Shown here one piece after another: positions 33,006 to 44,209 of a DNA stretch of 64,000 nucleotides. This stretch comes from Phellopilus nigrolimitatus (taxonomy: Eukaryota; Basidiomycota; Agaricomycetes; Hymenochaetales; Hymenochaetaceae). The DNA lies in the NCBI GenBank assembly GCA_021029095.1, contig JAJOHG010000011.1, positions 434,001 to 498,000 on the forward strand, given 5' to 3'. The stretch's first letter is position 1, and each line of letters starts with the position of its first letter. The notes beneath the pieces are model-generated. The model saw only the letters and a list, made by a program, of their open reading frames with translations. It was not told the DNA's origin and did no database searches. Position numbers and translations under genes: made by a program.

Positions 33006-33502
33006 CTTATGACACAACCCCGTCGGCCACTTCTTCTTTTGTTTACTTGAGACGCTGAGATCGTGCGGGAGATGGAGAGATGCGAGCAGACAGTGTCGAG
33101 GACGTTGGAGGACAAGACACGGATTTCGAGACGCGCCGCGTACGTATTGTGTCAAATGGACTCTGACTCCGACCACCATGCAAAAACTTGCCTTCTGCAT
33201 CTTTGACGACCGCTTTAATGCATATGCTCGGCATTGCTAAGGACACTCTGGAACACGAACTTGTAAAAAACTTGCATTGCTTTCTCGATCTTCGCATGTT
33301 GCTCAACTTCATCAAGAACTCACGAAATTTCTCTAGACGACTTGAGGCTCGAAAAACTCATTGTACGTTTCCGGGGAAAATCACAGAGCATTTATTATAC
33401 AGCTTTCCGGTACAAGAGTTACTTAAAGATACAAGGATTATTGCGTACGAAACAAAGCCATAGCTACATCCTTTATACAACGATGCGCTCTGGTTACGCA
33501 TT
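33006..33502. other. Intergenic region between two minus-strand genes
   Basis: Promoter and 5' region of the adaptin gene and 3' end of the small CsbD-like gene. Short open frames here have no recognised features. Confidence 0.4.
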
Positions 33503-34012
33503 CTAATCGTGAGGAGCGCGAGCCTCCCCCTGCTCAGCGGTCCTTCCTCCAGACTCGCGAAGCTCACCCTTTTCGTGACGTTCGGGGATGTTGAAATACT
33601 TTCCGTACGCCTGAAGACAACTGAGACTTCAAAATTGCGTATCATAAGGATGTATACAGATTTGACGCACCTTCTCAGTCTTCCCGATGACTTTGTCTAC
33701 AAATCCTGCTTTTCCCTTGGGCAAGCTTTCTCTTCCATCGACAGCGACACCACCTGATCAGTACATGTATTGGTGAGTTCAAATGAACAGATATTGGAGT
33801 TAAGGATGACTTATACCTTCACGGGCAGGCTGAACGTTCAAGGGACGCTCAGACTCGGAAGCATTAGCAAAGGAATCCGAATCGCTGTCCTGCGTGTGAT
33901 GTGATGTATTGGGCTGCTGCTGGGCATAATCGTTGCCAGGCATCTCTTGTATTCCAAGCTCGTTGCCGTAGTTGCTTGGAACAGTATCCGAGGTGTTTTG
34001 GAAGTTCGACAT
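33503..34012 (-). CDS. Small hydrophilic CsbD-like stress protein
   Basis: 128 aa from three exons (33817-34012, 33671-33753, 33503-33610; phases consistent). The N-terminal half is disordered and rich in Asn, Gln, Ser and Asp (MSNFQNTSDTV, HTQDSDSDSFAN). The C-terminal half carries KGKAGFVDKVIGKTEKAYGK followed by HEKGELRESGG, resembling the conserved core of small fungal stress-associated proteins related to bacterial CsbD. There are no cysteines or membrane helices. A TATA box lies about 40 bp upstream of the ATG, which suits an inducible, highly expressed gene. The molecular function of the family is unknown. Confidence 0.72.
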
Positions 34013-34049
34013 GGTGGATTATGGACATGCTAAGCTAAGTCCTTCCGCT

Positions 34050-34058
34050 TTATATAAA
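34050..34058 (-). promoter_or_regulatory. TATA box of the CsbD-like gene
   Basis: The sequence TTATATAAA lies 38-46 bp upstream of the minus-strand start codon at 34012. Position and match are good for a core promoter element with a very short 5' UTR. Confidence 0.5.
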
Positions 34059-35029
34059 GGTAGGCAACAGGCAAGTGAGACAGTGACGAAAGGACTGCGT
34101 CATGCAGTTGGGGCAAAAATAAATAAAATATTATAGAGCGTTTTTGGAGTTGACGGTAAATGTAATTTCCCAGATCTACTATAAAATCTATATGGATGGA
34201 GGATGTTCTCACGACCAGATCTCTACTTCTGACCTTGTTGGTCCGTTTGCAATAGACTTCCACTCCTGATACTTTTATGTCTGAGTCGGCTGTCCTGGAA
34301 TAATTCTTGTTTTTCCGTGCCACAGAGCGGGAATAGCACTAGGACAAAGCGTGGGTGGTTATCTTCTCTCAGTACTCATAAAGACAGGATTGATACGGAC
34401 ATGCTCCTTGACATCGACTAGTTGGATCGTCAAAATATCTGATTTCTTCCATCAACAGTAAGCCAGCGTTTATCAACCTCGCAATGGTAATACAGGAGCG
34501 CATCTATGTTGCAAATTTTCCTTGTAATTGCCTCATCACTTCTATTGGAACCCTTGCCACGCTCACGCTGGTCACTCCCAAACATCTGAATAGAAGAAGA
34601 TTCGACATCTTGCTCACAACGATTGCCGATCAGGTATGCATAAATATACTTCATGCACTTACCCATGCACTGCGTACGAATGTCACTTCTGGGAGACGGT
34701 ATCAAACACCTAGACTGCATTGCGCCAGTACCTACCCAGGCTCTTCTCCGTTCTCCCACTACTCGTCGACTCAAGCAGTTGCTTTCCTTGTCCCTCTGCG
34801 CTGTTCCTCGAAATCCAACTTAGTTTTTCATTTTTATTCTGACATCGTCTACATTCTTGCCTCGTCCTCAATCGTGCTACATCAAGTTCTTGTTCTTCTC
34901 GAGCCTGACCCAAATTGGATCAACAGCTCATTTCTTTGGGTACGTTCCATGTTCAAGTTTCTTGCTATACATTACGTGCCATGGAGGCCGATACTCAATG
35001 GATGAACAAATAGAAGATAGGCTCTCCAG
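34059..35029. other. Divergent intergenic region
   Basis: 970 bp between the CsbD-like gene (minus) and the membrane-protein gene (plus). The plus-strand open frame 34484-35005 has no recognised domain. It could in principle contribute an upstream exon to the membrane-protein gene (a GT donor follows its FLW codons near 34938), but this cannot be decided from sequence alone. Confidence 0.35.
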
Positions 35030-36052
35030 ATGAGCACGCACTCGTGGCGTCCTTTTGTGCCCCGCGGTCACCAAGAGTCCACGCCAACGCTACTTCCTAC
35101 CTCGTCCTCACTTTCTGGCTCGCTAACCGGTGCTAAGACAACGGCCGTCTCCGATATTGTTTTCAGTATGATGAAGGTGCCGCCCAGTGCAATCATAGCG
35201 GGTGCCATCGTTAGCACGTTGTCGTCAGTGATAATTGCCTTCGGCATATTTAGGTGGCTGAAGGATCGGCGAAGGGCTCGCAACTGTATGCAGGAAGGAC
35301 AAACTTCCAGGAATGAGCGTGGCAGAATTGTATTTCCCTACCAAAAGCCATCATCTCATGAAAGCTCAACCCCTGTCGCTATCTCGGATCCTTTCGTCAT
35401 AACAGCCGCTCGGGTTTGTCGTATTCCTCCGACGCTTGCGTTTTCGCCGGGTTGGTCATATCTGAACGATGGTTGGGTTTGCGAGAAGCGTGCGCATCAC
35501 AAATCGGCAAGTGAACCGGCTCTTTTTAATTACATTCCGTTCGATACCTGCGCCGATATTATGGTCGCAGATCTTGAAGTCTGTAGGCCCTCCTTGTCAA
35601 CGGTAGGAGCAGAAGCAGGGAGCGCCGGTCCGTCGACCGCTCCTTCGCGCTCAGCCTCGATGAGCCAGCCGTCAATTGCAAGCGTGTACGAGAAAATCGC
35701 TTCGGCAGCAGCGCTTCCGCATCCAGATATACCTTCAACGAATGAAACAGAACGTTATAGGTGCGCGTCATTGCGCTGGTCTTGGTCGGATCGTGCGACA
35801 TATTCTAGCACGTATGATGCGGAAATGCTTCCCGCATACTCTGCACGACGCAGCAGGAGCACAACTCGGTCGTGGTCGCGACGCTCATCAGCGGTGCACG
35901 CGAATATTAGTGCCGGTGGTGATGTGAGCGTGGGGCACGCGGCTAGTGTAAACCTCAGCCCCCCAGAGTATCCACTGGAGCTTGCTCGCAAGATTGTGCA
36001 GGCTTACTCGCGAACGCCGAGCTCGCCCGACCCACCTGATTCCGGGTCATAG
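35030..36052 (+). CDS. Single-pass membrane protein with Ser-rich cytoplasmic tail
   Basis: 340 aa without introns, of no recognised family. A short Ser/Thr-rich N-terminus of about 45 residues precedes one hydrophobic helix (SAIIAGAIVSTLSSVIIAFG, residues about 54-73), then a basic stop-transfer stretch WLKDRRRARN. The remaining 255 residues are hydrophilic and rich in Ser, Pro, Arg and Ala, with RRSRSTTRSWSRRSS near the end. The layout resembles fungal wall-sensor-like type I membrane proteins, a role only inferred. No signal peptide is present with this start, so an upstream exon may be missing. Confidence 0.6.
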   Translation: MSTHSWRPFVPRGHQESTPTLLPTSSSLSGSLTGAKTTAVSDIVFSMMKVPPSAIIAGAIVSTLSSVIIAFGIFRWLKDRRRARNCMQEGQTSRNERGRIVFPYQKPSSHESSTPVAISDPFVITAARVCRIPPTLAFSPGWSYLNDGWVCEKRAHHKSASEPALFNYIPFDTCADIMVADLEVCRPSLSTVGAEAGSAGPSTAPSRSASMSQPSIASVYEKIASAAALPHPDIPSTNETERYRCASLRWSWSDRATYSSTYDAEMLPAYSARRSRSTTRSWSRRSSAVHANISAGGDVSVGHAASVNLSPPEYPLELARKIVQAYSRTPSSPDPPDSGS

Positions 36053-37059
36053 AACATTCCCAAAGGATTTAGGAGAGGGTGTATGTAGTTGCATTCAATG
36101 TTTCTTAAATTAGTATGCGACATCTGTGCTCTACCTTGTGAACTTTACTGTACTTGTACCTGACGTCGGACACTTGGCTACGTATGAGGAGATGACGCGG
36201 ATACATATCGGCCCTTCTTGTCTTCGTTCATGATAGTATTTTTCAGTTTCATTTCGGATTTCACGAAGCTGTATGTGGGTTTCGGCGCGTGCCGTGATCG
36301 GCGAACGAGGTCTCCGGAGATTTGATTATTTTGAGGGTCACGTCGCGGAGTTGAACTCAAACCTTCAACCGCAAACGTCTCTTCCACTGTTCAGTCACCA
36401 ACATCATCTGCACAAAGCTGCTTGCCGAGGCGTCTTTGAAGCACAACGAACCAAGACGCTTCACTTGCGATTCCGCGTGGCCACTTCGCTAACTAGCGGT
36501 CTGATGAATGAATAAATCGGAAAAGCTTCGTGTAATCTCGACTCGGCTTCGGCCCTATCGCACATTGTCGAGGCAGAGCTCTTTGGAAAGGGATCTTACG
36601 ATCTGATAACTTGAAATTGCATAAGTGCTACAGTCAATGGCAGCGACACCGCGGGCTCAACCGTGGAGATTGCGGAAGTTGTTTTTCTTGTAAAACCACT
36701 CAAGACCAATCGCGGGGATTGCTTGACTTTTCTAGAGGCGTAGAAGAGCTACTTTCTGTCTCATGACACACGAACAAAGATGTTGGCTCGGCTCGACCAC
36801 GACGAAGGCAACCGTCCGGGTTCCCTTTCACTGCGTTCTTGATTGGCGATAAGTCTAGCTAAAGTCTGGCTATAGCTTCTTGGAGTACGCATAGCTCGAG
36901 TCCCTTGGTCTAGAAGTTTATAAGGGATTTCAAGGCTTACTAGCGCCTTACATTGGAGGGTATCTTTGTTCTGGATTCTGAATCGGACCCGCCGAAAACC
37001 AGTTATCTCGACCCAACACTTTCCTTTATGTCAAGTTTAAACAATGCCGCGGACCTTGC
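36053..37059. other. Intergenic region between convergent genes
   Basis: 1.0 kb with 3' UTRs at both sides. Small open frames at 36178-36387 (minus) and 36273-36515 (plus) have no features. Nothing else was recognised. Confidence 0.4.
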
Positions 37060-38982
37060 TCATTCACAATTACAAGTCCTCGCATCCTCTGGAATCATCA
37101 TATAAACGTCAAGCTGTCTTACAGAGCCGTCATCTTCGTCTTCCTACGCAAGTATAACAGCGCAGGTTAGTCACTTTGGTACCCTGTGAACATTCTCTCG
37201 AAAAGAAAACTCACCGTCAAACCGATAATGTGCTCTTCGTCCATCAGAACAGCATCATAATTGAACTTCTGTTCCGACGATATCTCGACGAACGGCAGCG
37301 CAGAGCGGACGTCTTCTGAAAAGCAATCCTCGTGAGCAGTGACGCTCTCCTCCGTGACTAGTCTCATCTGGCGCTGATTCGCCCCTCGTCTGTTATCAGC
37401 CAATGCCTTGCGAACGGCGACAGCATTGTAATCTCTGACGTGTATGTGACGAGGTCCTTCCCCCGCGAGAAAGACTTGTCTCTGACCAGCGATTCCTGCA
37501 AGCCACGCGGTATCCAACTCATCACAGCCACTCCAACGCGTCACTTTGGGTCCCCACGCCCTCCATGGTTTCGCCATCGTGCCATCGGAACGTACAGCGC
37601 GTAAAAGCTCGCCACGGTGTGCAACGAACGTGAATAATGATACATGGTCAGCATTTTGCACGTCGGGTCCTTGCAAATACATTCTGAAGTGCACAAGGGC
37701 TTCATCCGGAGCGCAGTGCATGGGAGCACCACGGTTCTGGTTCGCCACGATATATTCAGAACTGGCCGAGGACGCTGAAGATGATCGTCTATTACATCGT
37801 GCGGGAGCCAGGAGTGAAGAAATGGATCAAAACTTACCGCTTCGAATGGCATCTGTACGACAACTCACGCTAACCAATGAGCTCCCGGGTTTCAGGGTAG
37901 GTAATTCGAGCTTTCCGATCCGTCGACAGTGCATGACCTCTTCATCTGTGCCCTCTTTTTTTAGCTTAAAGAGTTCGATCGCGTTTTCCCGCATGTTCGT
38001 CAAAATGAATGTGTCGAAGGATAAAAAAGCTGTGCCACGGTATGTAGAGTTTCTGGAGGAAATATGCTGATGTGAACATAGAAGATCGCTTCAGTTTAGA
38101 ATTAGAGCGCGAATACTATTGATCTGTGGCTTACCGAAATTTGTTTCCCCGTCTTCCAGTCATAAACGTACAGCTCGTCTAGAAGGTCTGGAGACCCTAA
38201 CCAGGTCAAAAGGACCAGAACGTGCGGCCCAGCCATCTCAATCGTCGCGACGCACGGTGCTTCTTGCTCCTGATGTTCATGAAAATGGATAACAGGTTCC
38301 CGGGCCAAAGGGTGAGGTTCCGCGGTCGAGAATTCCTTCATGTGCAACTGAAATATATGAACAGTGCCAGCGTTCCTAAAACATAATGCATCTCTGCTTA
38401 GCGCCATGGTATGCCCAAAGGAACATATCTAAAAGTCAGAACTCACATTATGGGGACAGATGTCAAGACGACAAGCAGGTCATTCTCTCTCAAAGAAACG
38501 CCTATGTTAAGTGCCTCGACGCCCTGACCAAGGGGCACGCGTTTCCACCAGTTTGAGACCTCCATCTCGTGACGATGCATGCACACTGGTAAGTAGACAT
38601 AGCGCAGGCTATTTGTCCGCAGACTGTCTGGCACAAGACTGAGGTCTCCAAAAATATAGACGCCAGCTGTCAGGTCGTGGATATGGGAGTTGCGATGATT
38701 AACTGGGATTGTAAACCGACGTTCTTCGTTGAGATCGACCCTACTCCACAGCGCTTCCCGGCCCAAAAGATATGAGAGACGTCTGCTAGTCTCAAGGGGA
38801 TAGAAAACGCCAGCGTCTTCCATTCCCGCAGCGGCCAGGGCGACGATGTATCTCAAGAGGGTCGAGTCAGAGTGAACGTTGTGGGTGAAGCGACAGACAC
38901 GACAGAAAGCGAGGATATCGCGTACGTCGAGGTAAGTAAGGATGGCTATGAGAAGCTCAGTCGGGAGGGCGAAAAGGCTCAT
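37060..38982 (-). CDS. F-box protein
   Basis: The N-terminal F-box (FALPTELLIAILTYLDVRDI, residues about 4-23, continuing LAFCRVCRFTHN) should bind Skp1 in an SCF ubiquitin ligase. The rest is a long strand-rich region of the type found in the many Agaricomycete F-box proteins, with TGVYIFGDLSLVPDS-like, VHIFQLHMKEF and ELYVYDWKTGKQIS segments that suggest a beta-propeller-like substrate domain. Several introns interrupt it. The last begins after IIGLT, so the protein ends in an acidic EDEDDG segment and CNCE before the stop at 37060-37062. Without that splice it would end at FTGYQSD slightly earlier. The substrate is unknown. Length is about 520-560 aa. Confidence 0.75.
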
Positions 38983-41472
38983 ATTCAGCCAATGAGCTGA
39001 ATCCGCCCGTACATCGAGCTATTTAAACTGTACGACGTTTATTGGTGCCACAAAGTCCTTTCGCGCGGCAAATAACCGACAAGGGTTAAGGAGCTCTCCG
39101 CATTGACAATCTCATCCAGCGACACTCCATTAACGCTCAACGTAGTGGCGAGCAACGGCACTTTACAACGTTGCTGAAGAGTGATTGCGCACTGATATGT
39201 TGATCATACTGATCTCGAAAGATCATCCTCGACTGTCCTCACCGTGCGACATGTGCCTGCCGTTTCCGACTTTATTAATGGATGCCGGAATACTTGAACA
39301 AACGACTACGCGTTTCATGCAGACAAAAGAACAACAGATGACCGACAACGAGGTAGAGGCTAATCCATCCTATCCTCTCGCCGAAGTCCCGAAGTTTTGG
39401 TCAACGCATAGAAAAACTGTGGCGTGAAAAGGAAGACGGTGTTGAGGAACGTACGTCTCAAATCAAATAAAGTTACACTTGTTTTCTTTGGGTGGATGGC
39501 GCGAAGGTTGGAAGCCGAGCAAGGGCCGGATCTTTTCGATTCATCCAACCGCACACGCCCCTGCGCTACATCGCTTGAACGGCTCTCTGGCGCGGCCTAC
39601 CTTATGCAGCCCCTCTCCCTGGGCGCGTCTGACTCCAAAAGGTGAGCATCTCATGACCTTCTGGTAAACGAGCTTATCCCCAGCAGATGATTGCTACGAA
39701 GATTAAGTGCTCATGAAGAGCACGTTTCCGACGGTGTACGTTTGTCTTGCGTGGCGAAGACCTCACACATGTCTTCTCCTCATTGGAACAAATCCTCATT
39801 GGAGCAAATCCTCATTGGAACAGCGCGTACGGCATACTATAGCTCTCCAGTAAATAGAAACTCAGACAGGCAAGGAAAAGGCTCAAGGGGGCTTACTTCG
39901 GAGACCATTGCAACTCAGCAAGACTTCTTTCTCGCGACAGACGTACGTCCCTCTTACTCTCACTCCGATTCCGCTGTTTGATCCGTGCCTTCCAATTTTA
40001 TATCGGATCTGACCATAAGTGATAGGTCTGAACTTCTCCTTCTTCATAAGGCAACAAGTGTCCCATTCAAAGGTTGTAAGTCGTATAGACACGACTATGT
40101 GTAATTTTTGATATTGACCTCCACTAAGAACACTCTCATAGCTTCTGGCGGATCTTTCAAGTACACGTGTACACCTTCGCCTGTCATCGTTACGTCTGTC
40201 AGGTATCTGTACAAACCCTATGGTAAAAGCTTGTCTCTAGATCTAGCTTCGTCTGATAATGAACTGCGCTAAGGACCGGTAACCCCGGATAATTACTTTT
40301 GAAATCAAGATCACGCGGTTTACTTGTTGGTGCTGGTCTGACTTGGGTCTGACTGTGGTCCGTCGGATTGCTCTTTCCTGTGTTACATGTAGTAGCGCCT
40401 AGGATCCTCGGAAGGCACGTCGGTAAACGTTGAAGTGCTGAGGCTCAATGCTTAGCCGGAAGGCGTTTCACTTCCTTCAAGATTTTGTGATCTACCAGAT
40501 CCATCATTGAGGCCTGAAGGGCAAGGGACTATGTCGCTCCCATTGTAAACGCTCCATTTGATTACCAATGTTCGCTCATCTGTTGATCTCGTTGACCCCT
40601 GTGCTTTAAACCGTAGACATGGGATCTCCGTGATGGTGCAGAATATAGATCTTTACGTCTGCATAACAAACCGCGAAAGGCGAGTGTGGTTTCTTTCTCG
40701 ACGCCGTGGTTAATGTTTAAAGCGATGAACTTCTCGATATTTGTTTACTCGCTGAGAACGTTTCGACTCGTAATGGTCGAGATAACCGTCTTCGGGTAGT
40801 TCGTGCGTACCACGTATATAGAGATGGCGACTTGAAAAAATACTAGAAGTAAGTTCGGTGTCATGACAGTTTAGCAACGCCTTTGTAATTGCTCTCTTAA
40901 CTCAAGGATGTGTCTGAAGATCGTGCGCCCCCGACTTGCGTTTGTCGCCAATTTCCGTGTCGTGCCACGCTGGATCCCGGCCTTCCGCTATCTTTCGGGA
41001 ACAACCTAAGTTTGATACGTTTCAACCTTGTAAATAGCTAAGTACCGAAGAAAACTGAATCCAAATCTCGGAGTTCTCCATGAGCAGAATGCGCAGTGTG
41101 CAGACACCTCCGGTGTACGCCCGCTTCCGCGCCATGGACGAATATATCTATAGCTCAGAACGTGTAGCAGCTTGCCGGGGCTCATCACGTTAAAGTCACG
41201 AGTCTCCGTTTACTGAAAAAGTTGCGAGAAATCATCATCAGATTCGATCCAGTGCGCAGAAGTCATAAGTCCCGGTCTTCGATCGAATTTGTAAAGAAAA
41301 TATTACGCAGACTCAAGCGGGACTAATGGAACTGACAGCTTGGTCTCTTGACAAGATGAAGAGAAGTCAACGTCCAGCGCTAGTGTACATAAACAGTGCC
41401 AAAAAAAAACGAGAAGAAATGCAGTATCCAGTCGGACATTGCCTGCGATCCGAGGACAACCTGAGCCTTGAC
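38983..41472. other. 2.5-kb gene-poor spacer
   Basis: No conserved gene found. Short open frames (39185-39427, 39424-39645, 39691-39981, 41326-41568) lack domains. A 16-bp unit (TCCTCATTGGAACAAA type) is repeated three times at 39777-39822. The right end contains the 3' UTR of the membrane-protein gene. Confidence 0.4.
39777..39822. repeat. Three-copy 16-bp tandem repeat
   Basis: Three consecutive units beginning TCCTCATTGGA, differing at one or two positions. It is a small minisatellite in the spacer with no linked gene feature. Confidence 0.7.
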
Positions 41473-43833
41473 CTACGCTTCACCGTGTGCAACAAGGCTT
41501 GTCAAGTCACTCCTCGACGTCGACGATGTACCTGGACGCAGGGACGTGGACGACTGCCTATCCAGTGAGTTTCTGTGTCTCACTGTCGTCGTCAGTTTCC
41601 GTCCCATAGGGATCCCAGTTCCTAACCCACGCTTCCTGCGTGCGCGCAGCAACATCACCTGCTTTGCGAGAGCCTCCTCATCCGTCAGGCCGCGGGTTGT
41701 CTCGGATGCTTCAGAGCTGAACGACGTGGCTGACCCGCCCGTGATCCGCTTGAGGAATGCCGGCCGCGCGAGCGAGGACTGCGATAGCGCGCTGCGTCGC
41801 TTTGAGTATAACTTTGAAGAACTCATGCGCGATATCTTTGACGCACGTGTGCCCAGGCGGGCAGGTCGGTGCGCGAGCTTCTCGGAAACCCTCGGACATG
41901 GAATGTAGATGCTACTTGTGCGCGAATCGCCCGTCTTCTGGTTGCGCAGATTGCTTTCATTCCCCAGGCGCGACTTCGTGCCTCTCTTCGTGAGGACCAA
42001 AGGCGTAGTCGAATTAAGAGACATGACGCGGCTGCAGTCGTCAATCTTGCCATCTACGAGTCCAAGTGCGACAGGCATCCCTAAATTTGAACCTGGCTGC
42101 GTGAACGGCAGCCCGCTGTCGATCGTCTTGGGACTTGTCCACACATCGCACATGCTACTTACGTGCGAGTCCGAAGGTACCATCTCTCTGCCGCCATTGC
42201 TGTCATTATGCGACGATAGCGCTCCGCGCCACCTATTATTCGACCGCGAGCGGCTGGGCGGGAATGTCGTGAAGTTATCCTCAGGAGGCTTGACGCTGGC
42301 GGTGGTCCCACCTGTGAGGCCAGACAACGCACTGAAGAGACTCGAACGTAGCGTCGCGCTCCATCCATCGACCCCGCCGGAGCTCTCGTTCTCACCAGCC
42401 TGAACATGAGGAGGCGTGCTGCGGAAATGCGGCATAGGGAGCGGCATGATCTCGTCCTCATCCTCGCCCTCCGTCTGCGCCGTGACGCTCCTGCTTGAGT
42501 GCAACTGCGCAATGTCCACCTTGCTCGGCGCGCGGGCAGCCTTGACATTCACATTCAGCGGCGCCCAGGGCATGCTGAGACCCCGTCCCTCGACCCCTAG
42601 AAAGCGGGGTTTTAGGCCAGGGTACGCCTCACGCGGCGTGCCTAATTCCTCAAGGAAAGACTCAGAATCCACAAGGAGCCGGGATGGAGCCGGGGCGGGC
42701 CGCGTGGCCTCGTCGCTCGAGCTCGAGAAGTCTCCCTCCATGTAGTTGTTGACTTGAAGCCGTCCGAGAAGCTGGGTCGGGGACTCTGCGGTGTCTGTGG
42801 GCCGCAGCTGCGCGGCAGGCGGGCGTACCACGGCCGTTGGGTTACGCTGGGGAGAACTGGCGAAGCCGGTGAACGGGGGGAGAACAAATGGGTTGCTCTG
42901 TGGGACGGTGCGTGCCGAGCCCGCTTCGTCCACCGGCTTCTCCAGATAGAGACCGAGCCCAAAGCCGAGGTCTTGGTTCTCCATGTCCTCGTCCTCGTTT
43001 CCACCACCACCGCACCACGATGGCCTGTGTCGCCGTGAACGTAGAATCCAAGCTGCAAAGGATAGAATGCACGCCACCACGACAATGGAAATGAACACGA
43101 TGCCAACGTAGAACTCCGCGGAGTGACCAACGGCGTCGTTTTGTGGAGTTGGAATGACGCTCGTTGAGGACTGGCTGGTGCTCCGCGAAGCAGCCGAAGC
43201 CGTGCTCGACTGCGGTGTACCCGTGCTTGAGTTTGAAGTGGCTGCCGACGTTGTTGCCGTCTGTGTAGGTGCAGGTGCGGTATCACTTGACTTCGTCGAA
43301 GGCTCACTTGAGGATAAAGACAGGGGAGACGGAGACACGCTCGTTGATTCAAACGCGATAGGTTGTAGCGACGATGGTGCGAACAAGATTTCCGAGATAG
43401 AGAAAGCAACATCTGTGCGAGTCGAAGCCTCAGTCGAAGAAGCCTGCGGCCAGGAGTTAGATGACGATAGAAGCTGCGTTTGCAGTCGTCCGCCGGACGT
43501 GGCAGTATTCAGAACCCCCGACGTAACGGAGGCAGGCAGGTTGATGATCGATTCCCCTGATTGCAACAGAATAGTACTCGTTGCAGAACCACCTTGACTC
43601 TGAGGTTCATCTTGAACGACGCTGTTCAGCAACAAGTCTGCCCCCGGCTGGAAGACTAAGCTATCGCCCTGACGCTTGAGATGCGCGCGGCGTCTCCGAG
43701 CACGCATCGGAAAGCAAAGCAAAGAAGATAAAAGCGCCCCAGGCGCTCAAAGCACGTAGAAAGCAAACAGTAATACGAGAACAAGTTGGCCAGCCAAACA
43801 GTGGGCGATAGATAGAAAAGGGATGTGATGCAT
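41473..43833 (-). CDS. Ser/Thr-rich single-pass membrane protein
   Basis: About 750 aa of no named family. Preferred model: a signal-peptide exon 43756-43833 (MHHIPFLSIAHCLAGQLVLV) joined in phase 0 to 41473-43674, so that the mature part starts RQGDSLVFQPGADLLLN. Without that exon the first ATG is at 43707 and the protein would have no signal peptide. A Ser/Thr-rich ectodomain of about 180 residues precedes one helix (FYVGIVFISIVVVACILSFA) and a basic anchor RSRRHRPSW. The cytoplasmic part is long, Pro/Ser-rich and acidic in places (GNEDEDMENQD). This is the layout of fungal WSC/Mid2-like or other surface sensors, but no WSC domain is present. Its function is not assigned. Confidence 0.68.
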
Positions 43834-44209
43834 TAGACTATATGAACATCCGAGGTCGGGGCTGACATGTTCAATTTCAGCCCAACTTGCAGTCTGAAAC
43901 ATAACTTTTGTCTTGGACTATATTTTCTATGTGTTTTAAGAGCCTTTGCAAGGGGGATTAAACATGGGTTCCGTCTGCATGAAAATATATGATAATGTGT
44001 AAGAAATACTCAACTTCATAATGCAAAAAGCATGCACTGAAAATTGGCAATAAAATGAATCTAAAATGATTAAAAGGGAGTTTTCTACTGGTCTGCTGAT
44101 GTAACGAGGCAATTTCCCACGATGCGGGAAAAATCGGCTTTTAATTTCGACGGTCGCGCATCTTCACCGCGAACGACGTCAACGACGACTCGACGACTTG
44201 CTAACACCC
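43834..44209. promoter_or_regulatory. Divergent promoter region of membrane-protein gene and QCR2
   Basis: 376 bp between two divergently oriented start codons. It is AT-rich in the middle (43900-44090) and contains both promoters. No specific factor site was identified. Confidence 0.45.
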
